Shown piece by piece: positions 38,035 to 46,556 of a DNA stretch of 64,000 nt. The stretch is from Variovorax sp. CF313. GTDB taxonomy: Bacteria > Pseudomonadota > Gammaproteobacteria > Burkholderiales > Burkholderiaceae_C. The notes beneath the pieces are model-generated. The model did no database searches, was not told the DNA's origin, and saw only the letters and a program-made list of their open reading frames with translations. Every line of letters begins with the position of its first letter. The first letter of the stretch is position 1. The stretch covers positions 62,001-126,000 of the forward strand of contig NZ_AKIW01000053.1 in NCBI RefSeq assembly GCF_000282635.1. The letters are read 5' to 3'. Position numbers and translations under genes: made by a program.

Positions 38035-38337
38035 CTATTCGGGCCGCTTGTAGACCACGCCCAGCACCGCACTGTTCTCGTCGGTGGTGCAAACGGCGGA
38101 CCGTCCCTGCGGCCCGACCTTCAGGTTGATCGTGTAGACGCCGTCGCGCGGCGTCGTGCCGCTGTCCACCACGATGCTGCCCGGGGGCACACGCAGTTCG
38201 CGCGCGGCCGCAGCGACGCAGTTCTTGACGCTCGCCTCGGGCGCGCCGCCGACGCGCAAGGATGAGCTGCTGCAGGCGGCCATCGAAAGGCCTGCCGCCG
38301 CCACGCACGCGAGATGGATGTGGCTTCGCATCGTCAT
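38035..38337 (-). CDS. small putative lipoprotein
   Basis: A 100-residue protein with a short basic N-terminus, a hydrophobic stretch and lipobox LSMAAC, giving acyl-Cys at about 22. The mature part includes [21 protein letters not shown] and [20 protein letters not shown], with two further Cys that may pair. I do not recognise a named family. A second in-frame ATG at 38331 would remove two residues. It is convergent with glnS and divergent from the pseudouridine synthase. Confidence 0.7.
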   Translation of the reverse strand: MTMRSHIHLACVAAAGLSMAACSSSSLRVGGAPEASVKNCVAAAARELRVPPGSIVVDSGTTPRDGVYTINLKVGPQGRSAVCTTDENSAVLGVVYKRPE

Positions 38338-38423
38338 GCCGGGTTCTCCTGTGTGATAAGCCGATTGGAATCTCCAAGGCGGCCCGAATGCTGCAGGACA
38401 GACCCGGGCTATCCTGTGCGCTC

Positions 38424-38972
38424 ATGACTTTTCCGAGCTCTTCCCGCCTGATCCGCTTCAACAAACCTTACGGCGTCCTCAGCCAGTTCACGCCCGAGGG
38501 CCGCTGGCGCGGCCTGAAAGACTTCATCGACATCCCCGGCGTCTACGTCGCCGGCCGGCTCGATGCCGACAGCGAGGGCCTGCTGCTGCTCACCGACGAC
38601 GGCAAGCTCCAGGCACACATCGCCGATCCGCGCTTCAAGATGGAGAAGATCTACTGGGTGCAGGTGGAAGGCGAGCCGACCGAAGCGGCGCTCACCGCCC
38701 TGCGCTCGGGCGTGCAGCTCAACGACGGCCCCACGCGCCCCGCGCGTGCCCGGCTGCTCGATCCGCCGCCCGAGGTGTGGGAGCGGCAACCGCCCATCCG
38801 CGAGCGCAAGAGCATTCCCACCGCGTGGATCGAACTGGCGATCCGCGAGGGCCGCAACCGCCAGGTGCGGCGCATGACGGCGGCCGTGGGGCTGCCGACG
38901 CTGCGGCTGATCCGCGCTGCCATCGGGCCCCACACGCTCGAAGGCCTCGCGCCCGGAACCTGGAGCGGATAG
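38424..38972 (+). CDS. rluE: pseudouridine synthase, RluE type
   Basis: A 182-residue RsuA-family enzyme without an S4 domain. It has the N-terminal [11 protein letters not shown] and the catalytic block [18 protein letters not shown] with the nucleophilic Asp, then the C-terminal signature [20 protein letters not shown]. Short RsuA-like proteins lacking S4 correspond to RluE, which modifies U2457 of 23S rRNA in E. coli. The start at 38424 is the first ATG giving the core fold. RluE versus another RsuA-like enzyme is inferred from length. Confidence 0.88.
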   Translation: MTFPSSSRLIRFNKPYGVLSQFTPEGRWRGLKDFIDIPGVYVAGRLDADSEGLLLLTDDGKLQAHIADPRFKMEKIYWVQVEGEPTEAALTALRSGVQLNDGPTRPARARLLDPPPEVWERQPPIRERKSIPTAWIELAIREGRNRQVRRMTAAVGLPTLRLIRAAIGPHTLEGLAPGTWSG

Positions 38973-39009
38973 CGCCCTCCATCCAACGCATTCCCCACCT
39001 TCTCTTCAC

Positions 39010-39915
39010 ATGAAGCAAACGCCCTCTTCCTTCCCCGCCCCTACCGCCCTCAACCGCCGCAGCGCCGTGCTCGGCACCATCGGCCTCATCGCCACGATGC
39101 ACGCCGACGCCGCGACCAAGTCGGCGGCAAAGAAGCAGCCAGCCGCAGCACCCGGCGTATGGCCGCGCGCCTCGCAGGTGCCCGGTGGCATCGCCCGCCT
39201 GTCGCTGGGCCCGTCGGCCAAGCGGCCGCAGGCCTTCGCGGGCGACATCCCCTTGCTCGTGGTGGGCGACACCATCGAATGGACTGCGATCGTCGGCATC
39301 CCCCTCGCGACCGAACCCGGCGAGGCGAGCATCACCGTGCGCGCCGAAGGCAAGCCCGAGCGCCAGATCGCCTACACCGTGGCCCCGAAGCAATACCGCG
39401 AACAGCGCCTCACCGTGGCCCCGCGCACCGTCGACCTGTCGCCCGAGGACGAGGCGCGCTACGTCAAGGAACGCGACCACCTCACCGGCGTGATGGCCAC
39501 CCTCACCGACATGCGCCCCGACACCGTTCTGCAGATGCGCGTGCCCGTCCCCGGCCGCCGCTCCAGTTCCTTCGGCCTGCGCCGCGTGTTCAACGGCCAG
39601 TCGCGCAATCCGCACAGCGGCATGGACATCGCGGCCGGCACCGGCACGCCGGTGCTCGCGCCCCTGCCCGGCAAGGTGATCGACACGGGAGACTATTTCT
39701 TCAACGGCGGCACCGTCTGGCTCGACCACGGCGGCGGCCTGCTGACCATGTACTGCCACCTGAGCCGCGTCGACGTGAAGGTCGGCGACGTGATGAAGAC
39801 CGGCGAACCATTGGCCGCCGTCGGAGCGACTGGTCGCGTGACGGGGCCGCATCTGCACTGGTCGGTGATGCTGAACCGGGCGATGGTGGACCCGGCGTTG
39901 TTCATTGCGGTTTGA
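39010..39915 (+). CDS. M23-family metallopeptidase
   Basis: A 301-residue exported peptidase. The N-terminus has NRRSAVLGTIGLIATMHADA, a signal with a twin-Arg flavour. A beta-rich N-terminal domain (about 60-150) precedes the LytM/M23 domain (about 195-300) with zinc ligands HSGMD and HLHWS and the motif VWLDHGGGLLTMYCHLS. It is expected to cleave peptidoglycan cross-bridges or to act in cell separation. All metal ligands are present, so it should be active, unlike EnvC/NlpD-type activators. Confidence 0.92.
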   Translation: MKQTPSSFPAPTALNRRSAVLGTIGLIATMHADAATKSAAKKQPAAAPGVWPRASQVPGGIARLSLGPSAKRPQAFAGDIPLLVVGDTIEWTAIVGIPLATEPGEASITVRAEGKPERQIAYTVAPKQYREQRLTVAPRTVDLSPEDEARYVKERDHLTGVMATLTDMRPDTVLQMRVPVPGRRSSSFGLRRVFNGQSRNPHSGMDIAAGTGTPVLAPLPGKVIDTGDYFFNGGTVWLDHGGGLLTMYCHLSRVDVKVGDVMKTGEPLAAVGATGRVTGPHLHWSVMLNRAMVDPALFIAV

Positions 39916-39993
39916 GATCGAGCGAGCAGCCGCACCACACTCCAACATCGCGCCGGCATTCGCGAGATTGCACTGAGTCACCACGTCAATGGC

Positions 39994-40209
39994 GTGTGGG
40001 TGTTCGGCTCTGGATCGCGCGGCGAGGACGGGCCTGACAGCGACCTCGATCTGCTGGTCGAACCCACCGCGCAAACCACCCTCATGAACGTTGGAGCGAT
40101 CAGGTTCGAATTGAAGAGCCTGCTTGGCTTGGAGGTTGACGTGCTGACGCCCAACGGTTTGCCTCCGAAGTTTCGCGATCAAGTACTACGCGAGGATGTG
40201 CCGGTATGA
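39994..40209 (+). CDS. MNT-type nucleotidyltransferase (MntA-like antitoxin), start missing or doubtful
   Basis: The core motif GSGSRGEDGPDSDLDLLV (GS-x-DxD) is intact, followed by FELKSLLGLEVDVLTPNGLPPKF, as in MntA antitoxins that AMPylate HepT toxins. The first usable start is a GTG at 39994, yet clear family sequence (HRAGIREIALSHHVNG) runs in frame upstream, back to the stop of the M23 gene, without ATG, GTG or TTG. The original start appears lost, so this is either a truncated gene or a decaying one. Downstream are only fragments of the HEPN partner. Confidence 0.6.
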   Translation: MWVFGSGSRGEDGPDSDLDLLVEPTAQTTLMNVGAIRFELKSLLGLEVDVLTPNGLPPKFRDQVLREDVPV

Positions 40210-40282
40210 CCGGAAAACGCAAGATGCCGTGGTGCGCAACCTCGAAGTAATCGGTGAAGCCGCGAAGCTATTGGAGACCTGA
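40196..40282 (+). pseudogene. remnant of HEPN (DUF86/HepT-like) toxin gene
   Basis: A 28-codon frame whose translation contains TQDAVVRNLEVIGEAAKLL, a hallmark segment of DUF86/HepT HEPN proteins. It ends at TGA 40280-40282. The N-terminal helices and the C-terminal RNase motif (R-x4-6-H) are absent, so it cannot be an active toxin. It overlaps the last bases of the MNT gene, as in real mntA-hepT pairs. Confidence 0.7.
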
Positions 40283-40293
40283 ACCTCAGTGCC

Positions 40294-41229
40294 TCAGATC
40301 GGCTTGGTCAGATAAACCGCCTCGCGCCCGACGATCACGCGCTGCGCCGGCATGAAGATCGTGCAGTCGTCGCACAGCGCGCGGATTTCCTCGTCGCCGT
40401 TGGTCGCGATCAGCTCGCCCTTGGCGAATGTCTCGAAACCGATGAGCGGGCGCACGAAGGCGAAGTCGGGCGACTTGATGACGTAGGTCTGCAGCAGCTG
40501 GAAGCGCCGTTGTGGCTCGGGCGGCGGGCTCGCCGGGTCCTTGTCGACGAGGCCGAAGTACGCGAGGAAGTCGTACGTGACGGCCGTCGCCAGTTCCGAT
40601 GCCGAACGCAGAAAGTGCTGGCCGCACTCGACCACCATCGCCACGCCCTTGCCGTCCGGCCCGCCGTGGCTGCCGTACTGGATCAGCGGGGTGCCCGAGC
40701 CCAGGCCGTCGGGCATCACGAGGTGCACCGAGGGACGGCCGATGGCCAGCGCGACCTTGGCGTTGCGCTCGAACGCCGGGTAGACCCAGAACGGCACGAC
40801 GGGCTGGCTGGTCGAGTGGATGTCGAGGATGTGGTCGGCCGCATCGACCACTGGGCGCAGGATGCGCGCACGGCTCAGCTCGGGGCTGTCTTCGCTGCCG
40901 TCCAGCCACTCGGGCGACCAGATGCGGTTGAGGTTGTGCACGAGCTGGCGGCTGTCGAAGGGGAGCGCCTCGTTGAAGGACTCGTACGCGGCCACGTTGG
41001 CAAAACTCACGGTAAGCGTGCCGATCTTCGGGCGCACGTTGTTGTCGAGCAGGTGCGTGGCCGCCGTCATGCCGCAGATCTCGTTGCCATGCGTCAGCGC
41101 GTTGATCAGCACGTGCGGGCCGGGCTTGCCGGACTCGAAGCGGTGCACGTAGTCGATGCCGACGTTGCCCTTGCGGTACGCAGAAAGGTCGCGGGGGAGG
41201 ACTTCGAGGGCGGGGGGAGATTGGGTCAT
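40294..41229 (-). CDS. succinylglutamate desuccinylase/aspartoacylase-family hydrolase
   Basis: A 311-residue zinc carboxypeptidase-fold enzyme (M14-like AspA/AstE superfamily). Zinc ligands are His47 and Glu50 in THGNE, with a later His in HILDIHSTSQ; the catalytic Glu is probably in VVECGQHF. Members deacylate N-acyl amino acids or their amides. The start MTQSPP at 41229 is chosen over a longer frame. It reads toward the decayed MNT/HEPN site and lies next to the MBL hydrolase gene on the same strand. The substrate is unknown. Confidence 0.88.
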   Translation of the reverse strand: MTQSPPALEVLPRDLSAYRKGNVGIDYVHRFESGKPGPHVLINALTHGNEICGMTAATHLLDNNVRPKIGTLTVSFANVAAYESFNEALPFDSRQLVHNLNRIWSPEWLDGSEDSPELSRARILRPVVDAADHILDIHSTSQPVVPFWVYPAFERNAKVALAIGRPSVHLVMPDGLGSGTPLIQYGSHGGPDGKGVAMVVECGQHFLRSASELATAVTYDFLAYFGLVDKDPASPPPEPQRRFQLLQTYVIKSPDFAFVRPLIGFETFAKGELIATNGDEEIRALCDDCTIFMPAQRVIVGREAVYLTKPI

Positions 41230-41340
41230 GGGGCGAATGGTTAAGGCGAAGCGGTCGGCCAGTTTGCTACAGGACGCGCATTCGCGCCGAGGGCGCAGCA
41301 ACACCGGGCCGTGCCGCTCGGGCTTCATCCATTCAGCCGG

Positions 41341-42312
41341 CTATCGCACCTGCTGGTAGTCCACCGGCACCCACACGTAGCCCTTGCCCTCGGCCCGCAG
41401 GTGCCCCAGCCCCGGGAACGGCAGGTGGGCACTGCCCACGAGGTAGCGCCCCTTGGCCGCGTCGGCGTACGCCTTCTTGCGCTCCACGGCGGCAGGCTTC
41501 GAGTCGACGTCGAACGAGATCGTGACCTGCGGCTGCGCGAACTGCACGGCGGCAACGTGCATCAGGTCGCCCCACAGCACCAGCTTCTGGCCCTTGGACT
41601 CGACGACGTAGATGTTGTGGCCCGGCGTGTGGCCATGGGCGGGCACGGCCCTGATGCCGGGCAGCAGGTCGGTGCCGCCCTTCATGCCCTTGAACTTGCC
41701 GGCTTCCACGTACGGGTTCAGCGACGCCATCGCGCCCCGGAAGAAGTCCTTCATCTCGGCAGGGGCCTTCTCCAGGTTGGCCTTGCTCAGCCAGAAGTCG
41801 GCGTCTTCCTGCCCGGCGTGGATGGTGGCGTTGGGAAACACCAGCTTGCCGTCCTGCACGAGGCCGCCGACGTGGTCGCCGTGCATGTGGGTGATGAGCA
41901 CGTCGTCGACCTGGTCGGGCTGGTAGCCCGCGGCCTTGAGGTTGGCCTGCAGGCTGCCGAGGGTGGGGCCGAACAGGCCGCCGGCGCCGGTGTCGACCAG
42001 CACCAGCTTGCTGCCGGTGTTGATGAGGTAGCCGTTCACCGAGGTGGGCACGGCATCCTTCTCGAAACCGCGATCAAGCAGCTTGCCGACCTGCGCCTGC
42101 GTGGTGTTGGTGAGCAGCTTCTTGGGTTCGAGGTCGAGAGTGCCGTCGAACAGCGCAGTCACCTCGAAGTCGCCGAGCATCATCCGGTAGAAGCCGGGCG
42201 CCTGGGTCTTGACCTGAGGGGCGCCGGCCTGCGCCGCGAACGAAAGCATCAACAGGCTGCCGGCCAGTGCGGCGATGCCGCGGCGCAGCCAGCGGGCGGG
42301 TGTTCTTGTCAT
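41341..42312 (-). CDS. exported MBL-fold metallo-hydrolase
   Basis: A 323-residue metallo-beta-lactamase-fold protein with a signal peptide (about 1-30, ending FAAQAGA). The metal-binding motif is THMHGDHVGG (HxHxDH), with later ligands in HGHTPGHN and the Asp in LVLWGDLMH. The pattern after the signal, FYRMMLGDFEVTALFDGT, is common in quorum-quenching lactonase-like and other periplasmic MBL enzymes. It is a likely hydrolase of lactones or esters in the periplasm; the substrate is not known. Confidence 0.9.
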   Translation of the reverse strand: MTRTPARWLRRGIAALAGSLLMLSFAAQAGAPQVKTQAPGFYRMMLGDFEVTALFDGTLDLEPKKLLTNTTQAQVGKLLDRGFEKDAVPTSVNGYLINTGSKLVLVDTGAGGLFGPTLGSLQANLKAAGYQPDQVDDVLITHMHGDHVGGLVQDGKLVFPNATIHAGQEDADFWLSKANLEKAPAEMKDFFRGAMASLNPYVEAGKFKGMKGGTDLLPGIRAVPAHGHTPGHNIYVVESKGQKLVLWGDLMHVAAVQFAQPQVTISFDVDSKPAAVERKKAYADAAKGRYLVGSAHLPFPGLGHLRAEGKGYVWVPVDYQQVR

Positions 42313-42388
42313 GGGTTCTACTCCTCGGCGGTTGTAAGGGGCGCCGAGAATAGCCCAAGCAGGCCCATCCTGCTGCGATGGCTGGCGA

Positions 42389-43591
42389 TTACCAGTTGAC
42401 CTCGCGCTCCGGCGTGGCCGAGATGTGATGGATCGACAGGTCGGCGCCGTCGTACTCCTCCTCCTGCGACAGCCGCAGCCCCACCGAAGCCTTGAGCGCG
42501 CCATACACCGCCGCACCCGCCAGCGCGGCCCAGGCCACGCCGATGACGGTGCCGATGAGCTGCGCCCACACGTTCACCCCGCCGATGCCTCCCAGCGCCT
42601 GCGTGCCGAAGATGCCCGCCGCGATGCCGCCCCAGGTGCCGCACAGGCCGTGCAGCGGCCACACGCCGAGCACGTCGTCGATCTTCCATTTGTTCTGCAC
42701 CAGCGTGAACATGTAGACGAAGATCGCGCCCGCCACGCCGCCCACCACCAGCGCGCCCAGCGGATGCATCAGGTCGGAGCCGGCGCACACGGCCACCAGG
42801 CCGGCGAGCGGGCCGTTGTAGACGAAGCCGGGGTCGTTTTTGCCCATGGCCAGTGCGACCAGCGTGCCGCCGACCATCGCCATCAGCGAGTTGACGGCCA
42901 CGAGGCCCGAGATCTTGTCGATGCTCTGCGCGCTCATCACGTTGAAGCCGAACCAGCCCACGCACAGCACCCACGCACCGAGCGCGAGGAACGGGATGTT
43001 CGATGGCGGATGCGCGCTCAGCGAGCCGTCGCCCCTGTAGCGGTTGCGCCGCGCGCCCAGCAGCAGCACCGCCGGCAGCGCGAGCCAGCCGCCCACCGCG
43101 TGCACCACCACCGAGCCCGCGAAGTCATGGAACTCGTGGCCCGTGAGCGAGGCGATCCAGCCCTGGATGCCGAAGTGCTTGTTCCATGCGATGCCCTCGT
43201 ACAGCGGGTAGACGAAGCCGACGATCACCGCAGTCGCGATCAGCTGCGGCCAGAACTTGGCGCGCTCGGCAATACCGCCCGAGATGATGGCCGGGATGGC
43301 TGCCGCGAAGGTGAGCAGGAAGAAGAACTTCACCAGCTCGTAGCCGCTCTTTTCCGCCAGCTCGGTGGCACCGACGAAGAAGTGCGTGCCGTAGGCCACG
43401 CCGTAACCCACGAGGAAATACACGATGGTCGACACCGAGAAGTCGACCAGGATCTTCACCAGCGCATTGACCTGGTTCTTCTTGCGTACGGTGCCCAGTT
43501 CGAGAAAGGCAAAACCGGCGTGCATGGCCAGGACCATGATGGCGCCGAGAAGGATGAACAGCGCATCTGCGCCCTGTTTGAGTGCGTCCAT
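42389..43591 (-). CDS. amtB: ammonium transporter
   Basis: A 400-residue Amt/Rh channel with eleven predicted membrane helices. It shows the Amt motif DFAGSVVVHAVGG with the first pore His, GPLHGLCGTWGG-like sequence (VWPLHGLCGTWGG) with the second pore His, and the helix-5 block FDFSVSTIVYF-like region near residue 50. There is no N-terminal signal peptide; translation begins MDALKQGADALF. PII-type glnK is not adjacent, which is unusual but not rare. A sigma54-like promoter is visible upstream at 43664-43679, consistent with nitrogen control. Confidence 0.95.
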   Translation of the reverse strand: MDALKQGADALFILLGAIMVLAMHAGFAFLELGTVRKKNQVNALVKILVDFSVSTIVYFLVGYGVAYGTHFFVGATELAEKSGYELVKFFFLLTFAAAIPAIISGGIAERAKFWPQLIATAVIVGFVYPLYEGIAWNKHFGIQGWIASLTGHEFHDFAGSVVVHAVGGWLALPAVLLLGARRNRYRGDGSLSAHPPSNIPFLALGAWVLCVGWFGFNVMSAQSIDKISGLVAVNSLMAMVGGTLVALAMGKNDPGFVYNGPLAGLVAVCAGSDLMHPLGALVVGGVAGAIFVYMFTLVQNKWKIDDVLGVWPLHGLCGTWGGIAAGIFGTQALGGIGGVNVWAQLIGTVIGVAWAALAGAAVYGALKASVGLRLSQEEEYDGADLSIHHISATPEREVNW

Positions 43592-43622
43592 TGAAGCTTC
43601 TTGCTGATTTTTGATTCGAATT

Positions 43623-43635
43623 GGTGCGTCGCACC
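43623..43635. promoter_or_regulatory. palindrome GGTGCG-T-CGCACC in the amtB leader
   Basis: A perfect 6-1-6 inverted repeat located between the sigma54-like promoter and the amtB start. Its half-sites are the mirror of the usual NtrC orientation (GCACC...GGTGC), so it is not a canonical NtrC site. Confidence 0.4.
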
Positions 43636-43663
43636 TGAATGACCTGGAGCGGTCGATCGATGA

Positions 43664-43679
43664 AGCAAAAATGGTGCCC
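43664..43679 (-). promoter_or_regulatory. sigma54-like promoter upstream of amtB
   Basis: On the minus strand GGGCACC-ATTT-TTGCT fits the -24/-12 consensus TGGCACG-N4-TTGCW, with the invariant GG and GC at exactly the right spacing; two flanking bases differ. It lies 73 bases upstream of the amtB ATG. amtB is classically RpoN/NtrC-dependent, which supports the call. Confidence 0.55.
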
Positions 43680-43742
43680 GAAGGCTCTTCGATGGTGCGC
43701 AATGAACCAAAACGGACTTCCACGAGCCCGCCACGCACCGGA

Positions 43743-44648
43743 TCAGCCCGCGCCGGCGCGCAACGCGTCCCGGTGGCGGCGGCTGCAGGGCACGGTGGTG
43801 CCGTCGTGCATGTGCAGCCGGGCATCGCCGCCGTCCAGCGGCTCGATTTCCTTGATGCGGCCCAGGTTCACCGCATGGCTTCGGTGCACCCGAACGAAGC
43901 GGACGGGGTCGAGCTGCGCCAGGAAGTCGGTCAGCGTGGCGCGCAGCAGGTAGTCATGGCCGTTGACGTGCAGGCCGACGTAGTTGCCCTCGGCCTGGAG
44001 CCAGTCGATGTCGGTGGCGGCGATGAGGAATTCGCGGCGCAGCTTGCGCACCAGGAAACGCTCGGGGCGCACGGGCGGCGACAAGGCTTCGGGCTCGGCG
44101 GGTGCGGCGCCCTCCTGTTCCGCCGGAGCCTCCGGCGCATCGAGCACCCGCGCCTCGCCCTGCAGCCGCAGCATGAACAGCCGGTAAGCCCAGATGCCGA
44201 AGACGATGCTTGCGTACACACGCACGTCCTTCAGGTACTCGTAGCCCCATTGGTCGATCCAGCCGCCGAATTCGTAGCGTTCGCCGGCCAACGCGTAGAC
44301 GACTGCGCGCAACCCGAACATGCCCACCACGTGGACCACGCTGAACGCCACGCTCGCCACCGCATGCCAGGCCAGGAAGCGCACCCAGTGCCCGCGCACC
44401 AGCGGCGACAGCCGGCGCTCGACGGCGACCAGCGCCGGGATCAGCAGCAACAGCACCAGGTGGCTCGATCCTTCCCAGGTCGCGACCTCCCAGTTGGCGC
44501 GCGGCAGGGCGCGCGCGCGCATGTCGACGATCGCGACCATCGTGCTGAACACGGCCTGCAGCGTCATCAACACGATCCAGAAGGCCACCTCCACGGGACG
44601 GCGGATCGGCTCGTAGCGCTCGTAGAGGTTCCTGCGTGGGTCTCCCAT
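43743..44648 (-). CDS. membrane-anchored LytTR DNA-binding regulator
   Basis: A 301-residue protein with four N-terminal membrane helices (about 20-165), an acidic/proline linker (EAPAEQEGAAPAEPEA) and a C-terminal LytTR domain (about 205-300: FLIAATDIDWLQAEGNYVGL, VRFVRVHRSHAVNLGRIKEI). It has no receiver domain, so signal sensing and DNA binding are in one polypeptide tethered to the membrane. It is divergent from the acyltransferase by 157 bases, which makes that gene a candidate target. Confidence 0.9.
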   Translation of the reverse strand: MGDPRRNLYERYEPIRRPVEVAFWIVLMTLQAVFSTMVAIVDMRARALPRANWEVATWEGSSHLVLLLLIPALVAVERRLSPLVRGHWVRFLAWHAVASVAFSVVHVVGMFGLRAVVYALAGERYEFGGWIDQWGYEYLKDVRVYASIVFGIWAYRLFMLRLQGEARVLDAPEAPAEQEGAAPAEPEALSPPVRPERFLVRKLRREFLIAATDIDWLQAEGNYVGLHVNGHDYLLRATLTDFLAQLDPVRFVRVHRSHAVNLGRIKEIEPLDGGDARLHMHDGTTVPCSRRHRDALRAGAG

Positions 44649-44729
44649 GGGGCGGAATTCTCCCGAAAACGGGCCTTTGGGGGCGGTGAATTTCGTCCCT
44701 CGAGACCACCGCTCGTCACAAAGCGGGGG

Positions 44730-44748
44730 GCATCCGTCCCCCGGATGC
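44730..44748. promoter_or_regulatory. 7-bp inverted repeat between LytTR regulator and acyltransferase
   Basis: GCATCCG, TCCCC, CGGATGC forms a perfect 7-5-7 palindrome 58 bases before the acyltransferase start. It could be an operator or a leader hairpin. LytTR proteins more often use direct repeats, so the link to that regulator is not assured. Confidence 0.4.
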
Positions 44749-44805
44749 GCCGCGCGGGGAACACGGGCCCGAGCATCGCGGCTTCTTTGCTTCGAGGAGC
44801 TTGCG

Positions 44806-46026
44806 ATGAACACCGCCGCCGACCCGTCCGCCCATCGCCGCCACGACATCGACGCCCTGCGCGCGCTGGCCTTCCTGTTCGTCATCCTCTATCACGTGGG
44901 CATGTACTACGTGGCCGACTGGCCCTGGCACCTGAAGAGCCCGCACGCGGCCGAATGGCTGCAGTGGCCGATGCGCGTCCTGAACCTCTGGCGCATGGAC
45001 CTCGTCTTCCTGGTCTCGGGCGTGTCGCTCGGCTTCCTGAGCCGGGGCCAGGGCACCTGGGGCCTGCTGCGCAGCCGGGGGCTGCGGCTGATGCTGCCAC
45101 TGGCCTTCGGCATGGCGGTGATCGTGCCGTACCAGGCCTATGCGCAGGGGGTGGCCAACGGGCTGGTCGCGCCGGGCTTCGGTGCCTTCGTGCTGCGCTA
45201 CCTGTCGATGGCCGAACCGTGGCCGAAGCGGGCCTTCGACGGCGCGGAGTTCGGCATCACCTGGAACCACCTCTGGTACCTGCCCTATCTGTTCACCTAC
45301 ACGGCGCTGGTCGCGCTGACACTGCCGCTGTGGAATTCCGCCGCCGGCCAGTGGCTGCGACGCGGCTTCAACGGCCTGCGCGGCTGGAAACTGCTGTTGC
45401 TGCCTGCCGTGCCGCTGCTCGTCTTCACCACGCTGCTGGCCTCGCGCTTTCCCCCCACGCACAACCTTGTGCGCGACTTCCACCTGCACAGCCTGTACTT
45501 CACGATGTTCCTCTACGGCTACTGGATGGGCGTGGACACCGGCGTGTGGAGGGAACTGGAGCGGCTGCGCCGGGTGTCGCTCACGCTTGCGGTCGCGGTG
45601 ATCGCCGCCTTCATCGCGCTGCGGGCCGGCGCGAAGGGCCCGGCGTCCGGCCTGCCGATGGACACGCTGCGCATGCTCTACCTGTGGCTGGCCGTCGCGG
45701 CCATCCTCGGCCATGCCCACCGCCACCTGAACCGCCCATGGCCCTGGCTTCGCTGGGCCAACGAGTCGGTGTACCCGTGGTACGTGCTGCACCAGACGCT
45801 GATCATCGCTGCCGCGAGCGCGCTGGCACCGCTTGCGCTCGGCCCGGTGCTGGAGCCCGCGCTGCTGGTGGCGCTCACGGTGCTCGGCTGCTGGGCGCTG
45901 ACCGACGGTCTGATCCGCCGCGTGAACTGGCTTCGGCCGCTGTTCGGGCTGAAGCTCAGGCAGCCGGCTTCGCCGCAGCCTCTTCCACCGGAACCAGGAT
46001 GGCGTTCCCCGTCGCCACGAGCTTGA
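44806..46026 (+). CDS. acyltransferase-3 / OafA-MdoC-like membrane protein
   Basis: A 406-residue integral membrane acyltransferase (Acyl_transf_3, PF01757) with about ten helices. The N-terminal signature HDIDALRALAFLFVILYHVG carries the catalytic-type His, followed by MDLVFLVSGVSLGFL. Members O-acetylate or succinylate periplasmic glucans, O-antigens or lipids. A ribosome site GAGGAG precedes the start. The 3-prime end overlaps the convergent thioesterase gene by 71 bases. The acceptor molecule is unknown. Confidence 0.9.
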   Translation: MNTAADPSAHRRHDIDALRALAFLFVILYHVGMYYVADWPWHLKSPHAAEWLQWPMRVLNLWRMDLVFLVSGVSLGFLSRGQGTWGLLRSRGLRLMLPLAFGMAVIVPYQAYAQGVANGLVAPGFGAFVLRYLSMAEPWPKRAFDGAEFGITWNHLWYLPYLFTYTALVALTLPLWNSAAGQWLRRGFNGLRGWKLLLLPAVPLLVFTTLLASRFPPTHNLVRDFHLHSLYFTMFLYGYWMGVDTGVWRELERLRRVSLTLAVAVIAAFIALRAGAKGPASGLPMDTLRMLYLWLAVAAILGHAHRHLNRPWPWLRWANESVYPWYVLHQTLIIAAASALAPLALGPVLEPALLVALTVLGCWALTDGLIRRVNWLRPLFGLKLRQPASPQPLPPEPGWRSPSPRA

Positions 46027-46390
46027 GCGCATCGTCGCCTCCGCCTTCGGGTTGCGCATAAAGCTCGGACGCAACGAACACCTGCTTGCGCCCGGCCTTC
46101 GCCACACGCGCGCGTGCCACGAAGGCTTGACCCACGGCCGGTGACATGAAGTTCACCGAGAAGTGCGACGTCATCACGCGGCCGGCCAGCGAGGCGGCTG
46201 CGTAGCCGCTCACGGTATCGAGCAGTGCGGAGATCATCCCCGCGTGGAGGAAGCCGGCGTACTGCCCCATGTCTTCCTTGCGCCATTTCATGCGCAGCTC
46301 GGCCTCGCCGTTGCCGGCCTGGGTGGCCTCAATGCCGGCCCAGCGATTGAAGGATGCGGTTTCGTTGAGAGCCTTGAAGGTTTCGAGCAT
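45956..46390 (-). CDS. PaaI-type hotdog thioesterase
   Basis: A 144-residue acyl-CoA thioesterase-like protein of the PaaI/YdiI branch. Hotdog-fold features: FNRWAGIEATQAGNGEAELRM, the helix start FLHAGMISALLDTVSGYAA with the catalytic-region His-Ala-Gly, and the strand SHFSVNFMSPAVG. It is cytoplasmic and probably tetrameric. The last 71 bases overlap the 3-prime end of the acyltransferase on the other strand. Confidence 0.9.
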   Translation of the reverse strand: MLETFKALNETASFNRWAGIEATQAGNGEAELRMKWRKEDMGQYAGFLHAGMISALLDTVSGYAAASLAGRVMTSHFSVNFMSPAVGQAFVARARVAKAGRKQVFVASELYAQPEGGGDDALKLVATGNAILVPVEEAAAKPAA

Positions 46391-46556
46391 GGCGTGTCCT
46401 TTGCGGGGGCGGGTGTGAGAAGCGGTTCAGGCCACTCTACGAACCACGCAGGACAGGCGCCGTCACGCGCGTGACGGGCGGGGCAGTGAACAATTGCATT
46501 GGCGACAGCGGCGCTCTTCGCGCCGGAGTGGCGAGTCTCGGGGCGTCGGGCGCCTC

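Noticed and set aside
39913..39993. Idea that the M23 gene reads through into the MNT domain as a fusion
   Set aside because: The frames are the same but a TGA separates them, and the M23 domain is already complete at that stop. Decay of an independent MNT gene is simpler.
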